Positions 1 to 8,202 are shown, numbered from the stretch's first letter. The stretch is 42,223 nt of DNA from Bacteroidota bacterium (GCA_013285685.1 JABDHD010000015.1:8442-50664); one strand, 5' to 3'. Made by a program: numbers and translations. The notes: generated from the sequence alone by a model not told the origin.

Positions 1-29
1 TTTCCGGGTTTGTGACCATCATAAGATAA
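1..29 (+). CDS. 3' end of an upstream copy of the T9SS type B protein gene (partial)
   Basis: The first 29 bases read in frame as SGFVTIIR followed by TAA, identical to the last codons of the complete copy ending at 1974. The 91 bases that follow equal those between the two complete copies. The window therefore starts inside a further upstream copy, so the array holds at least three members. Only the final residues of the sorting domain are visible, so nothing can be said about the rest of that copy. Confidence 0.9.
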
Positions 30-129
30 ACCGGCAGCGTATTGATTCTTTTCCTTAATTGTAATATCTTGCCTCTTGCCAATTTATTGAGAGGTTCTCC
101 ATAACATTTTAATTGCAACCTTGTGCCTG

Positions 130-1974
130 ATGTATAAATCGCTGTACTTTTTGTTGCCGGTTATGATAGTAAGCTTATCTGTTTGTGCCCAATGCACGGG
201 CAGCATGGGCACACCCATTATAAATGAAACATTTGGCTCAGGCCTTAACCAGTTTGGGCCCGCTATTCCCAACGCATCAACAACCATGCAATATTGGTCG
301 GCTACCGCTTGCCCCGAAGACGGGTATTATTCCATTTTAAACTACACTTCAGGCTGTTTTGGCGAATGGCACACGCTAACCGATCATACAGGCGATCAAA
401 ACGGCTATTTTATGGTGATCGATGCCTCGTTTCAGCCGAGCGATTTTTTCGTTCAAACCGTTAACGGCCTTTGCGATGGCACCACCTACCAATTTGCCGC
501 ATGGATAATAAACATGTTCCAGGTACGGGGTGGCATTTACCCTGATATTACATTCAGTATTGAAAAAACGGACGGAACGGTGTTAAATACCTACGATACC
601 GGGCCAATTGATATAACGGTACCCGCCAAATGGCAGCAATTCAGCATGAATTTTAAAACGCCGCCGGGCATAACCAGCGTTGTGATCAGGATGCACAACA
701 ACGCGCCCGGCGGCCAGGGCAACGACCTGGGTCTTGACGATATTACTTTTACGCCGATAGGGCCGAAAACAACCATCAGCGTAAACGGGGCAAACGGCGG
801 GTTTTACCAGACCCAATGCGGCAACAAAACCACGTTGGTGTCCGCAGTGGAAACCTGCTATGCTAAAAACGGCTACCAGTGGCAAATTTCGACCGACAAC
901 AATACCTGGAACAATATTCAGGGCGCGAACAACGCGGCCTATACTACAAACATGCCAGTTCCGGGGAAATATTATTACCGCTTAGCGATTGCCGAAGGGG
1001 ATAACCTGGGCAATGCAAGCTGCAGCGCTAACTCAAATGTATTTGAGATAGACTACCTGCCGCCATTAACGCAGCTTTTGAGGGCTGCAATATGTAACGG
1101 CGACGCTTATACAACACCATCCGGAAAAAAGATTACCACAGCCGGCACCGTTATAGATACGCTGACCAATGCAAACGGCTGCGACAGCCTGATCACAACG
1201 GTTAACTTAACTGTAAATCAAAAAGTGTTTTCATCGCTCAGCGCAGCAATTTGCCAGGGCCAGGCCTATTCGGGCCACACCAAAAGCGGCACTTATACCG
1301 ATACGTTAACAGCCGCAAATGGATGCGACAGCATAAGGACCGTAAATTTGACAGTTGAGCCGGAGTCTTTTTCCGCTTTAAATGCGAGCATATGCAATGG
1401 AGATAGTTACCTGGGTTATAAAAAGGGTGGTACCTATGCCGACACGCTAACGGCGGCGAACGGATGTGACAGCATCAGGACGATAAATTTGACCGTAAAC
1501 CCCGAATTTACCCTGGGCCCCGACAGAACCATTTGCAGCGGCGACTCCATTTTATTAAGCCCCGGAACCTTTAGCAGTTATTTATGGCAGGATAATACAA
1601 CGAAGCCTTATTACACCGTTACCGCAACCGGTACTTACTGGGTAAAAATTACCGATCAAAACGGCTGCTCCGCTTCGGACACGGTTATCATAAGGTACGG
1701 CGCTTGTTTGATAACCAACATTCCGAACACGTTTACACCCAACGGCGACGGGGTTAATGACACCTGGAGGATCGGCATGTTGCAAGGTTATCCGCAATGC
1801 TCGGTTTTTATTTATAGCCGTTGGGGGCAGCAGGTTTTTAAAAGCATTGGATACGCCAACCCATGGGATGGCACCAATAAAGGCAAAAAGTTGCCGGTCG
1901 GGACGTATTACTATATTATTGATTTACACAACAATACGCATCCTATTTCCGGGTTTGTGACCATCATAAGATAA
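130..1974 (+). CDS. Secreted multidomain protein with T9SS type B (gliding-motility-associated) C-terminal domain, copy A
   Basis: Predicted surface or extracellular protein exported by Sec and then the type IX system. From the ATG at 130 (an in-frame TTG lies at 121) a signal peptide of about 20 residues ends near VCAQ. It is followed by a beta-sandwich-like N-terminal region (to about residue 215) with GGQGNDLGLDDITF, typical of extracellular binding modules. Next come an Ig-like stretch with paired cysteines (about 220-310), three related ~45-residue repeats carrying ICNGD/ICQGQ and NGCDS motifs (about 320-460), and another Ig-like stretch. The last ~85 residues begin NTFTPNGDGVNDTW and contain the RWGQQVF and PVGTYYYII patterns of the type B sorting domain. 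No catalytic domain was recognised. An adhesin or matrix role is inference. The sister copy starts 91 bp downstream. Confidence 0.85.
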   Translation: MYKSLYFLLPVMIVSLSVCAQCTGSMGTPIINETFGSGLNQFGPAIPNASTTMQYWSATACPEDGYYSILNYTSGCFGEWHTLTDHTGDQNGYFMVIDASFQPSDFFVQTVNGLCDGTTYQFAAWIINMFQVRGGIYPDITFSIEKTDGTVLNTYDTGPIDITVPAKWQQFSMNFKTPPGITSVVIRMHNNAPGGQGNDLGLDDITFTPIGPKTTISVNGANGGFYQTQCGNKTTLVSAVETCYAKNGYQWQISTDNNTWNNIQGANNAAYTTNMPVPGKYYYRLAIAEGDNLGNASCSANSNVFEIDYLPPLTQLLRAAICNGDAYTTPSGKKITTAGTVIDTLTNANGCDSLITTVNLTVNQKVFSSLSAAICQGQAYSGHTKSGTYTDTLTAANGCDSIRTVNLTVEPESFSALNASICNGDSYLGYKKGGTYADTLTAANGCDSIRTINLTVNPEFTLGPDRTICSGDSILLSPGTFSSYLWQDNTTKPYYTVTATGTYWVKITDQNGCSASDTVIIRYGACLITNIPNTFTPNGDGVNDTWRIGMLQGYPQCSVFIYSRWGQQVFKSIGYANPWDGTNKGKKLPVGTYYYIIDLHNNTHPISGFVTIIR

Positions 1975-2074
1975 ACCGGCAGCGTATTGATTCTTTTCCT
2001 TAATTGTAATATCTTGCCTCTTGCCAATTTATTGAGAGGTTCTCCATAACATTTTAATTGCAACCTTGTGCCTG

Positions 2075-3919
2075 ATGTATAAATCGCTGTACTTTTTGTT
2101 GCCGGTTATGATAGTAAGCTTATCTGTTTGTGCCCAATGCACGGGCAGCATGGGCACACCCATTATAAATGAAACATTTGGCTCAGGCCTTAACCAGTTT
2201 GGGCCCGCTATTCCCAACGCATCAACAACCATGCAATATTGGTCGGCTACCGCTTGCCCCGAAGACGGGTATTATTCCATTTTAAACTACACTTCAGGCT
2301 GTTTTGGCGAATGGCACACGCTAACCGATCATACAGGCGATCAAAACGGCTATTTTATGGTGATCGATGCCTCGTTTCAGCCGAGCGATTTTTTCGTTCA
2401 AACCGTTAACGGCCTTTGCGATGGCACCACCTACCAATTTGCCGCATGGATAATAAACATGTTCCAGGTACGGGGTGGCATTTACCCTGATATTACATTC
2501 AGTATTGAAAAAACGGACGGAACGGTGTTAAATACCTACGATACCGGGCCAATTGATATAACGGTACCCGCCAAATGGCAGCAATTCAGCATGAATTTTA
2601 AAACGCCGCCGGGCATAACCAGCGTTGTGATCAGGATGCACAACAACGCGCCCGGCGGCCAGGGCAACGACCTGGGTCTTGACGATATTACTTTTACGCC
2701 GATAGGGCCGAAAACAACCATCAGCGTAAACGGGGCAAACGGCGGGTTTTACCAGACCCAATGCGGCAACAAAACCACGTTGGTGTCCGCAGTGGAAACC
2801 TGCTATGCTAAAAACGGCTACCAGTGGCAAATTTCGACCGACAACAATACCTGGAACAATATTCAGGGCGCGAACAACGCGGCCTATACTACAAACATGC
2901 CAGTTCCGGGGAAATATTATTACCGCTTAGCGATTGCCGAAGGGGATAACCTGGGCAATGCAAGCTGCAGCGCTAACTCAAATGTATTTGAGATAGACTA
3001 CCTGCCGCCATTAACGCAGCTTTTGAGGGCTGCAATATGTAACGGCGACGCTTATACAACACCATCCGGAAAAAAGATTACCACAGCCGGCACCGTTATA
3101 GATACGCTGACCAATGCAAACGGCTGCGACAGCCTGATCACAACGGTTAACTTAACTGTAAATCAAAAAGTGTTTTCATCGCTCAGCGCAGCAATTTGCC
3201 AGGGCCAGGCCTATTCGGGCCACACCAAAAGCGGCACTTATACCGATACGTTAACAGCCGCAAATGGATGCGACAGCATAAGGACCGTAAATTTGACAGT
3301 TGAGCCGGAGTCTTTTTCCGCTTTAAATGCGAGCATATGCAATGGAGATAGTTACCTGGGTTATAAAAAGGGTGGTACCTATGCCGACACGCTAACGGCG
3401 GCGAACGGATGTGACAGCATCAGGACGATAAATTTGACCGTAAACCCCGAATTTACCCTGGGCCCCGACAGAACCATTTGCAGCGGCGACTCCATTTTAT
3501 TAAGCCCCGGAACCTTTAGCAGTTATTTATGGCAGGATAATACAACGAAGCCTTATTACACCGTTACCGCAACCGGTACTTACTGGGTAAAAATTACCGA
3601 TCAAAACGGCTGCTCCGCTTCGGACACGGTTATCATAAGGTACGGCGCTTGTTTGATAACCAACATTCCGAACACGTTTACACCCAACGGCGACGGGGTT
3701 AATGACACCTGGAGGATCGGCATGTTGCAAGGTTATCCGCAATGCTCGGTTTTTATTTATAGCCGCTGGGGGCAGCAGGTTTTTAAAAGCATTGGATACG
3801 CCAACCCATGGGATGGCACCAATAAAGGCAAAAAGTTGCCGGTTGGGACATACTATTATATTATTGATTTACACAACAATACGCATCCTATTTCCGGGTT
3901 TGTAACTATTGTCAGGTAA
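2075..3919 (+). CDS. Secreted multidomain protein with T9SS type B C-terminal domain, copy B (distal copy)
   Basis: Same architecture as copy A: signal peptide, N-terminal beta-sandwich-like region, Ig-like stretch, three cysteine-bearing NGCDS repeats, and a type B sorting domain opening with NTFTPNGDGVNDTW. ATG at 2075 is preferred over the in-frame TTG at 2066. The protein is identical to copy A except Ile to Val two residues before the end. The last ~155 bp carry a scatter of almost wholly synonymous changes, so this 3' end has been diverging under selection while the rest was homogenised. The gene ends 11 bp from the stop of the convergent AraC-type regulator, so this is the array boundary. 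Copies may be co-transcribed or each driven from the shared 91-bp spacer. No clear promoter could be assigned. Confidence 0.85.
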   Translation: MYKSLYFLLPVMIVSLSVCAQCTGSMGTPIINETFGSGLNQFGPAIPNASTTMQYWSATACPEDGYYSILNYTSGCFGEWHTLTDHTGDQNGYFMVIDASFQPSDFFVQTVNGLCDGTTYQFAAWIINMFQVRGGIYPDITFSIEKTDGTVLNTYDTGPIDITVPAKWQQFSMNFKTPPGITSVVIRMHNNAPGGQGNDLGLDDITFTPIGPKTTISVNGANGGFYQTQCGNKTTLVSAVETCYAKNGYQWQISTDNNTWNNIQGANNAAYTTNMPVPGKYYYRLAIAEGDNLGNASCSANSNVFEIDYLPPLTQLLRAAICNGDAYTTPSGKKITTAGTVIDTLTNANGCDSLITTVNLTVNQKVFSSLSAAICQGQAYSGHTKSGTYTDTLTAANGCDSIRTVNLTVEPESFSALNASICNGDSYLGYKKGGTYADTLTAANGCDSIRTINLTVNPEFTLGPDRTICSGDSILLSPGTFSSYLWQDNTTKPYYTVTATGTYWVKITDQNGCSASDTVIIRYGACLITNIPNTFTPNGDGVNDTWRIGMLQGYPQCSVFIYSRWGQQVFKSIGYANPWDGTNKGKKLPVGTYYYIIDLHNNTHPISGFVTIVR

Positions 3920-3930
3920 AATCTGGTAAC

Positions 3931-4827
3931 TCAGGCCACCACCAGCTTTTCCTCTTCGTCCAAACTCCGCATAAATTTTTTACGGTAGTTCAAGGGGCTG
4001 AGGCCCATCTTCACCTTGAACATTTTATAGAAATGCGAAACGTCTCCAAAGCCGCTGTCAAAAGAAATCTCGGAAATAGGTTTGTCAGTTTGTACCAGCT
4101 GTTGTATGGCATAATTAAGGCGGTACTCGATGATGGTTTCCATAAATGTTTTGCGGGTGATCTTCTTAAAGTACTTGCAAAATGCGTTGGTGGTCATATT
4201 TGCAATGCCGGCCGCAACATCAAGCGACACTGGCTGCCTGAAGTTTTCAACCAGGTAGGCAAATACAGGGTTAATACGCTCCTGCTCGGCAACACTCCGT
4301 TCGGCTACCATCATGTTTTGATCGAGCAAAGCATAGTCGTTGGTGGAAGCCAGTTTCTGGAGGATCTCGAGCAAGCCGATCAGTAGCTTGAAGTTATTTT
4401 TTTCTTTGCTCAATACATGCAGCTGGTGATTAACCGCTGACCTGGTACCGGCGTTAAAACTAATGCCGCAGGCGCTTTTTTGGAAAAGTTTTTTTATATG
4501 CTGCAGTTCGTTTTTATTGAAAAAATCCTCGCCTAAAAAAGCGCCGTCAAATTGTACTACTATTGCACTGGCCCTGGCCTGGCCTGGGCCGTCATTAACC
4601 AATTTCCAGCAATGTGGCAGGTTTGGGCCGAGCAATACCAGGTCGCCGGGGCTAAAATCTTCCATATGGCTGCCAACATAACGTTTGCCGTAACCGTCCA
4701 ATATATATGTTAATTCGTATTCGGGATGAAAATGATAAGGAGCATCAAAAGCGGCATTATCAAATCTCCTGAACAAAAAAGATTGCCCGGTGAGCGGCTG
4801 AATGACCTCGAACGAAGCCTTGATCAT
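3931..4827 (-). CDS. AraC-family transcriptional regulator with cupin sensor domain
   Basis: The 298-residue protein has an N-terminal cupin-like region (HFHPEYELTYIL near residues 32-43, then PGDLVLLGPNLPHCW), usual for ligand-sensing AraC proteins. The C-terminal ~100 residues form the double helix-turn-helix, with ISEISFDSGFGDVSHFYKMF and the closing GLSPLNYRKKF characteristic of the family. ATG at 4827 is the natural start. It is divergent from the PhyH-like dioxygenase gene across 122 bp, so control of that gene and autoregulation are likely (inference). The ligand is unknown; in this family the cupin often binds a sugar or small organic acid. Confidence 0.92.
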   Translation of the reverse strand: MIKASFEVIQPLTGQSFLFRRFDNAAFDAPYHFHPEYELTYILDGYGKRYVGSHMEDFSPGDLVLLGPNLPHCWKLVNDGPGQARASAIVVQFDGAFLGEDFFNKNELQHIKKLFQKSACGISFNAGTRSAVNHQLHVLSKEKNNFKLLIGLLEILQKLASTNDYALLDQNMMVAERSVAEQERINPVFAYLVENFRQPVSLDVAAGIANMTTNAFCKYFKKITRKTFMETIIEYRLNYAIQQLVQTDKPISEISFDSGFGDVSHFYKMFKVKMGLSPLNYRKKFMRSLDEEEKLVVA

Positions 4828-4949
4828 GGTTTATTTTAATAAAAATTGTTGTCGAGAATAAAAGTACGGATAAAATAATCCATTATTGCACCATTTTCGT
4901 CATTTTTTTTAATAAAAAATGTGGGTTAATTTGAGATATAATACAACAC
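4828..4949. promoter_or_regulatory. Divergent intergenic region between AraC-type regulator and PhyH-like gene
   Basis: This AT-rich 122-bp spacer must hold the promoters of both divergent genes and any AraC operator. A stretch reading TTAATTTG at 4926-4933, 17 bp before the dioxygenase ATG, is close to the Bacteroidota -7 element (TAnnTTTG), but no convincing -33 partner is visible. No clear palindromic or direct-repeat operator was found. Confidence 0.35.
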
Positions 4950-5774
4950 ATGATGGTTAAACAAGTTGCGGATTTGCCCGTTTTGGATGATTTTAAAAAA
5001 TTATCTCCGGAAAATGTTAGTGAGTTTAGGGAAAAAGGCCACACGCTGGTAAGGGAAGTTTTGTCGGCCGGCGAGGTAGCGGCTTACCGCCCCGTTATTG
5101 TTGAAGCAGCCGACCGGTATAACACGGAAAAGCGGAAACTGGATGACCGCGATACCTACGGCAAAGCCTTTTTGCAGATCATGAATTTGTGGCGGGTGGA
5201 CGATGAGGTTAAAAAGTTTGTGTTGGGTAAAAGGATGGCAAAAATTGCCGCCGACCTGATGGGCGTTGAAAATGTACGCATTTACCACGACCAGGCATTA
5301 TTTAAAGAACCGGGAGGCGGCCCGACGCCCTGGCACCAGGACCAATATTATTGGCCGATAGATACCAATAACACCATTACCATGTGGATGCCACTGGTTG
5401 ATATTGATGTGGAAATGGGCATGCTTACTTTTGCGTCAGGATCGTTTAAGGAAGGCTCGATATTTAACTTCGAAATATCAGATGAGTCGGAAGGCGCGTT
5501 CGATAACTATGTAAAAGACCATGATTTCCCCATTAGCCGCGCTAAAACAATGAAAGCCGGCGATGCTACCTGGCATCGCGGATTTACTATTCACCAGGCG
5601 CCGGGCAACAATTCAAACAAAATGCGAGAGGTAATGACGATTATTTATGTTGCCGATGGCGCACGCGTTACCCCTTACAAAAACAATTGGCAAAAAAACG
5701 ATCATCACAAATGGTTAATGGATAAACCAATTGGCGAACTGATCGATTCGGAACTGAACCCGAAGGTGTTGTAG
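4950..5774 (+). CDS. Phytanoyl-CoA dioxygenase (PhyH) family protein
   Basis: The 274-residue protein belongs to the Fe(II)/2-oxoglutarate oxygenase superfamily. The HxD iron motif lies in PTPWHQDQYYWP (about residues 126-137). The distal histidine is probably in WHRGFTIHQAPGNNS, followed by an arginine in NKMREVMTIIY that would hold 2-oxoglutarate, so the facial triad seems intact. The length is usual for bacterial PhyH-like enzymes. Two adjacent ATG codons at 4950 and 4953 are both possible starts. The substrate cannot be read from sequence; bacterial relatives hydroxylate diverse small molecules and the name does not imply phytanate use. The adjacent divergent AraC regulator suggests substrate-inducible catabolism. 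Confidence 0.88.
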   Translation: MMVKQVADLPVLDDFKKLSPENVSEFREKGHTLVREVLSAGEVAAYRPVIVEAADRYNTEKRKLDDRDTYGKAFLQIMNLWRVDDEVKKFVLGKRMAKIAADLMGVENVRIYHDQALFKEPGGGPTPWHQDQYYWPIDTNNTITMWMPLVDIDVEMGMLTFASGSFKEGSIFNFEISDESEGAFDNYVKDHDFPISRAKTMKAGDATWHRGFTIHQAPGNNSNKMREVMTIIYVADGARVTPYKNNWQKNDHHKWLMDKPIGELIDSELNPKVL

Positions 5775-5798
5775 CGGGTGGGTTGAATAAGTTGATTA

Positions 5799-6008
5799 GG
5801 GTGCAATTCAAATTGTCGCATAGCCACCAAACGTTCCTACAGAACGTAAAGAATATTTTTTCACTTTCTTCCCACCAGACGCCCCGATGGGGCGAAACTT
5901 CTGCAATCCTCGTCCCATAGGGACGGTTGGTGGGTAGAAAAATTAAATATTGGTTTTAGCGTTCCGTCGGAACGCCTAGTTAACAAAGCGACATTTTGAA
6001 TTGCACCC
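5799..6008. repeat. 210-bp nested palindromic element with 21-bp terminal inverted repeats (MITE/REP-like)
   Basis: The ends 5799-5819 and 5988-6008 are inverted repeats matching at 20 of 21 positions, beginning GGGTGCAATTCAAA. Inside lie paired hairpins: ACGTTC/GAACGT at 5831-5847, CGCCCCGATGGGGCG at 5880-5894, CGTCCCATAGGGACG at 5911-5925 and GCGTTCC/GGAACGC at 5959-5975. Further complementary stretches (CCCACCA near 5871, TGGTGGG near 5929) make the whole element a long imperfect palindrome. It contains no gene. Its position next to a RAYT-type transposase pseudogene suggests a REP cluster mobilised by such an enzyme (inference). Confidence 0.8.
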
Positions 6009-6070
6009 GTTGATTCAGTGAGTGGTTGATTGAGTGGATTTTTTATTACCTTAGTTTGCAATAAAAAAAC

Positions 6071-6531
6071 ATGGCAAACACTTTTTCACAAATCTACCTT
6101 CAGTTTGTTTTTGCAGTCCAAAATCGGCAGAGTCTTATCTCTAAAACAAATAAAGAAGAATTACATAAATACATTACGTCGCTGGTGCAAAATAGAAAAG
6201 CAAAAATGCTTGCTGTTAACTGCATGCCCGATCATACACATTTATTTGTGGGATTTAAGCCAACTATTTAATATCCGATTTTGTTAAGGAGATAAAAGTA
6301 GAAAGTAACGAATTTATCAATGATAAAAATTGGGTCAGGGGGAGATTCAGCTGGCAGGAAGGCTATGGTGTGTTTTCGTATTCTCATTCGCATCTTGATA
6401 CAGTAATTAAGTATGTGCTTAACCAGGAGGTACATCACCAGCAAAAAACGTTTAAACAGGAGTATTTGGGGTTATTAAAAAAATTTGAGATTCCGTTCGA
6501 GGATAGATACCTGTTTGATTTTTTCGAATAG
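6071..6531 (+). pseudogene. REP-associated tyrosine transposase (RAYT, Y1/IS200-like), single-base frameshift
   Basis: The first 66 codons give the N-terminal half of a Y1 transposase, including the HUH metal-binding motif in NCMPDHTHLFVGF, and then hit TAA at 6269-6271. Adding one base between 6269 and 6270 (ATT TCA ATA TCC) restores an open frame to TAG at 6529-6531. That frame gives the C-terminal half with ISDFVKEIKVESN, WQEGYGVFSYS and the catalytic tyrosine context YVLNQEVHHQQKTF. The restored protein is 153 residues, the normal family length. No other damage is seen, so inactivation looks recent; a sequencing error is possible. Palindromes on both sides fit its role in moving REP sequences as single strands. 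Confidence 0.85.
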
Positions 6532-6548
6532 CACATTTCAATAAAGGA

Positions 6549-6712
6549 GGCTCCTACGGAGCCTATCAACCGATATTTTTTCTATAAACACGTGGCTCCT
6601 ATGGAGCCAAAATGTCAAATGGTTCAAAAGCGACTGGGGACGCCGTAGGAGCCACGTGTTTATAGAAAAAATAAAGAGCAACGCCAGGCTCCGGAGGAGC
6701 CGCCTTTGGCGG
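6549..6712. repeat. REP-type palindrome cluster downstream of the RAYT pseudogene
   Basis: The core is a perfect 28-bp inverted repeat (6574-6601 and 6646-6673) with a 44-bp centre. Small hairpins of one family decorate it: GGCTCCTACGGAGCC at 6549-6563, GGCTCCTATGGAGCC at 6594-6608, GGCTCCGGAGGAGCC at 6687-6701 and CCGCCTTTGGCGG at 6700-6712. The motif differs from the GTTCC/GGAAC hairpins upstream of the transposase, so two REP families flank this locus. No gene lies between 6532 and 6777. The cluster sits at the 3' end of the minus-strand SDR gene and may also shape that transcript's end. Confidence 0.75.
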
Positions 6713-6777
6713 ATATATCCATCTATTAATATTCGGAATTGTGAAAAATGAACCTAATCCAGGCGAATCAACTAAAC

Positions 6778-7554
6778 TTAAAAAATTCCCCTGCTTGCCC
6801 CGCCGTCCACCTGGATGGTTGTTCCGCTGATGTAGGCTGCCTGCTCCGATGCAAGGAAGGCCACCAATGCGGCCAGTTCTTCGGGTTTACCGATACGGCC
6901 GAGCGGGATATTTTTAGCACGATCTTTTAAGGCTTGTTCGGGATCCGCGTCTTTTGGCAAAGTGTGCTTTAAGCGGTCGGTCAGGATCATTCCCGGGGCA
7001 ACGTTATTTACCGTGATATTAAACGGCCCGAGTTCATCCGCTAATAATTTGGCCATCCCCACAACACCCATGCGCATGCTGGTTGACAGCACCGAATTTG
7101 GCAGCACTGATTTAACCGACCCACTGATAATATTGATGATCCGCCCGCTGCCGGTCTCCTTCATAAAAGGTAGTACAGAGCGGCTCAATCGCGCAAAACT
7201 TTTTAGGGTTAACTCAAAAGCTTGTTCCCAATCTTCGTCGCTAAAGTTTTCAAACTTATTAAAAGGAGGGCCGCCGCTGTTATTCACCAAAATGTCTATC
7301 TTCCCAAATTTCGCCGCTGCCGTTTGGATCAAATGGTCGACTTGATCCGCATTAATAACATCGACAGAAATGGCCATAACCTCATTCCCGGTTATTTTAA
7401 ATATTTCCTCTGCCGTCTTTTTGAGTTCTGTCTCATTCCGGGAACCGATAATCACTTTGGCGCCCTCGGCAGATAAGGCAGTAGCAATAGCCCTGCCGAT
7501 CCCTTTGCTGGCTGCCAGTACAACGGCTACTTTATTGTTGAGATGGAGGTCCAT
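6778..7554 (-). CDS. SDR-family protein lacking canonical active-site residues
   Basis: The 258-residue protein has the length and fold pattern of a classical short-chain dehydrogenase: nucleotide-binding N-terminus with SKGIGRAIA, NNSGGPP after beta-4, NVAPGMILTDR, and C-terminal ISGTTIQVDGGASRG. Two key sites deviate. The TGxxxGxG motif begins with Leu-Ala in place of Thr-Gly. Where the catalytic YxxxK is expected after Ser in NIISGS, the sequence reads STSMR. This resembles the known BKR-like SDR subgroup that lacks the catalytic tetrad, so it may bind cofactor without standard catalysis or use another mechanism. It starts 4 bp after the vapC stop on the same strand and is probably co-transcribed with vapBC. 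Confidence 0.85.
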   Translation of the reverse strand: MDLHLNNKVAVVLAASKGIGRAIATALSAEGAKVIIGSRNETELKKTAEEIFKITGNEVMAISVDVINADQVDHLIQTAAAKFGKIDILVNNSGGPPFNKFENFSDEDWEQAFELTLKSFARLSRSVLPFMKETGSGRIINIISGSVKSVLPNSVLSTSMRMGVVGMAKLLADELGPFNITVNNVAPGMILTDRLKHTLPKDADPEQALKDRAKNIPLGRIGKPEELAALVAFLASEQAAYISGTTIQVDGGASRGIF

Positions 7555-7558
7555 TTTT

Positions 7559-7966
7559 CTAAGTTGCAGCCCAATTTTCTAATTTTAATCCAGGAATCCT
7601 CACAAATTCTTTTAAATTATTTGTTACTAAAGTAACGTTAAGGCTCCGTGCGTGAGCGCCTATCAGCATGTCAAGAGGGCCGATAGGTTTACCGCTTTTT
7701 TCGAGGGTGCTTCTAAGCTCCCCATAATGAATCGCGGCTTCATAATCAAAATCAATTATTTCAAGCGGAATTAAAAATTGTTCAAGAGCCGCCCTGTTTT
7801 TCTCGGGCCATAAACTTTTATTAATGCCAAACTGCAGTTCGGCAGCAGTTATTGCAGAAATCCCTACGCTTCCGAGCGATAAAGATTTAAATCGTTCAAA
7901 TACACTTGGTTGATTTTGTTTTATAATGTAGATACAAATATTTGTATCAAGTAAAAAGGCTATCAC
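7559..7966 (-). CDS. vapC: VapC-type PIN-domain ribonuclease toxin
   Basis: The 135-residue PIN protein carries the acidic set of active VapC toxins: LDTNICIYI at the N-terminus, the glutamate in TAAELQFG, the aspartate in GPLDMLIGAHA, and the TNNLKEF closing motif. VapC proteins cleave RNA, often initiator tRNA or 23S rRNA; the target here is unknown. Translation starts at GTG (7966), overlapping the last bases of the antitoxin gene by 4 bp, the usual coupling in these operons. All catalytic positions are present, so the module looks active. Confidence 0.92.
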   Translation of the reverse strand: MIAFLLDTNICIYIIKQNQPSVFERFKSLSLGSVGISAITAAELQFGINKSLWPEKNRAALEQFLIPLEIIDFDYEAAIHYGELRSTLEKSGKPIGPLDMLIGAHARSLNVTLVTNNLKEFVRIPGLKLENWAAT

Positions 7967-8202
7967 AAGTCAAGGTTTTCTCGGTTTTGATTAGCAGGTT
8001 GTTCCCTTTGTTCCATAAAATCGTCCGAAAAGTTTTTTACAGAATCAATCATGCTTTCCCACGCGTTGTGGTAAGGTATAATATAAATAACGTTGCCTGT
8101 TTTTTTAACATAAACTTTGTCGTCATCTATTTTATATTTCTCAGGGATTTTAATATCCTGAAAAGCATCGTGTGTGTCAATATCAATTACTTCGAACGTC
8201 AT
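7963..8202 (-). CDS. vapB: VapB-type antitoxin of the VapBC module
   Basis: The 79-residue protein lies directly upstream of vapC with a 4-bp GTGA overlap. The N-terminal half (DIKIPEKYKIDDDKVYVKKTGNV by pattern) fits an AbrB/VapB-type swapped-hairpin DNA-binding domain. The acidic C-terminal half (WESMIDSVKNFSDDFMEQR) is typical of the tail that wraps the PIN toxin. It should neutralise VapC and autorepress the operon. ATG at 8202 is the only reasonable start. Confidence 0.85.
   Translation of the reverse strand: MTFEVIDIDTHDAFQDIKIPEKYKIDDDKVYVKKTGNVIYIIPYHNAWESMIDSVKNFSDDFMEQREQPANQNRENLDL

Larger units (their letters stand above)
1..3919 (+). repeat. Tandem gene array, period 1945 bp, at least three copies
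   Basis: Position 1 matches position 1946, and the match continues through the 91-bp spacer and whole gene. Copies 130-1974 and 2075-3919 encode the same protein except one residue near the C-terminus (FVTIIR versus FVTIVR). Every base difference I found lies in the last ~155 bp: 1821 versus 3766, then 1899/3844, 1905/3850, 1908/3853, 1911/3856 and several in the final five codons. Such identity in a head-to-tail array points to recent unequal crossing-over or gene conversion. An assembly artefact is unlikely because the distal copy has its own 3' end. Confidence 0.95.

Noticed and set aside
4033..4386. Open frames on the plus strand inside the AraC-type gene
   Set aside because: Antisense shadow of a clearly coding gene.
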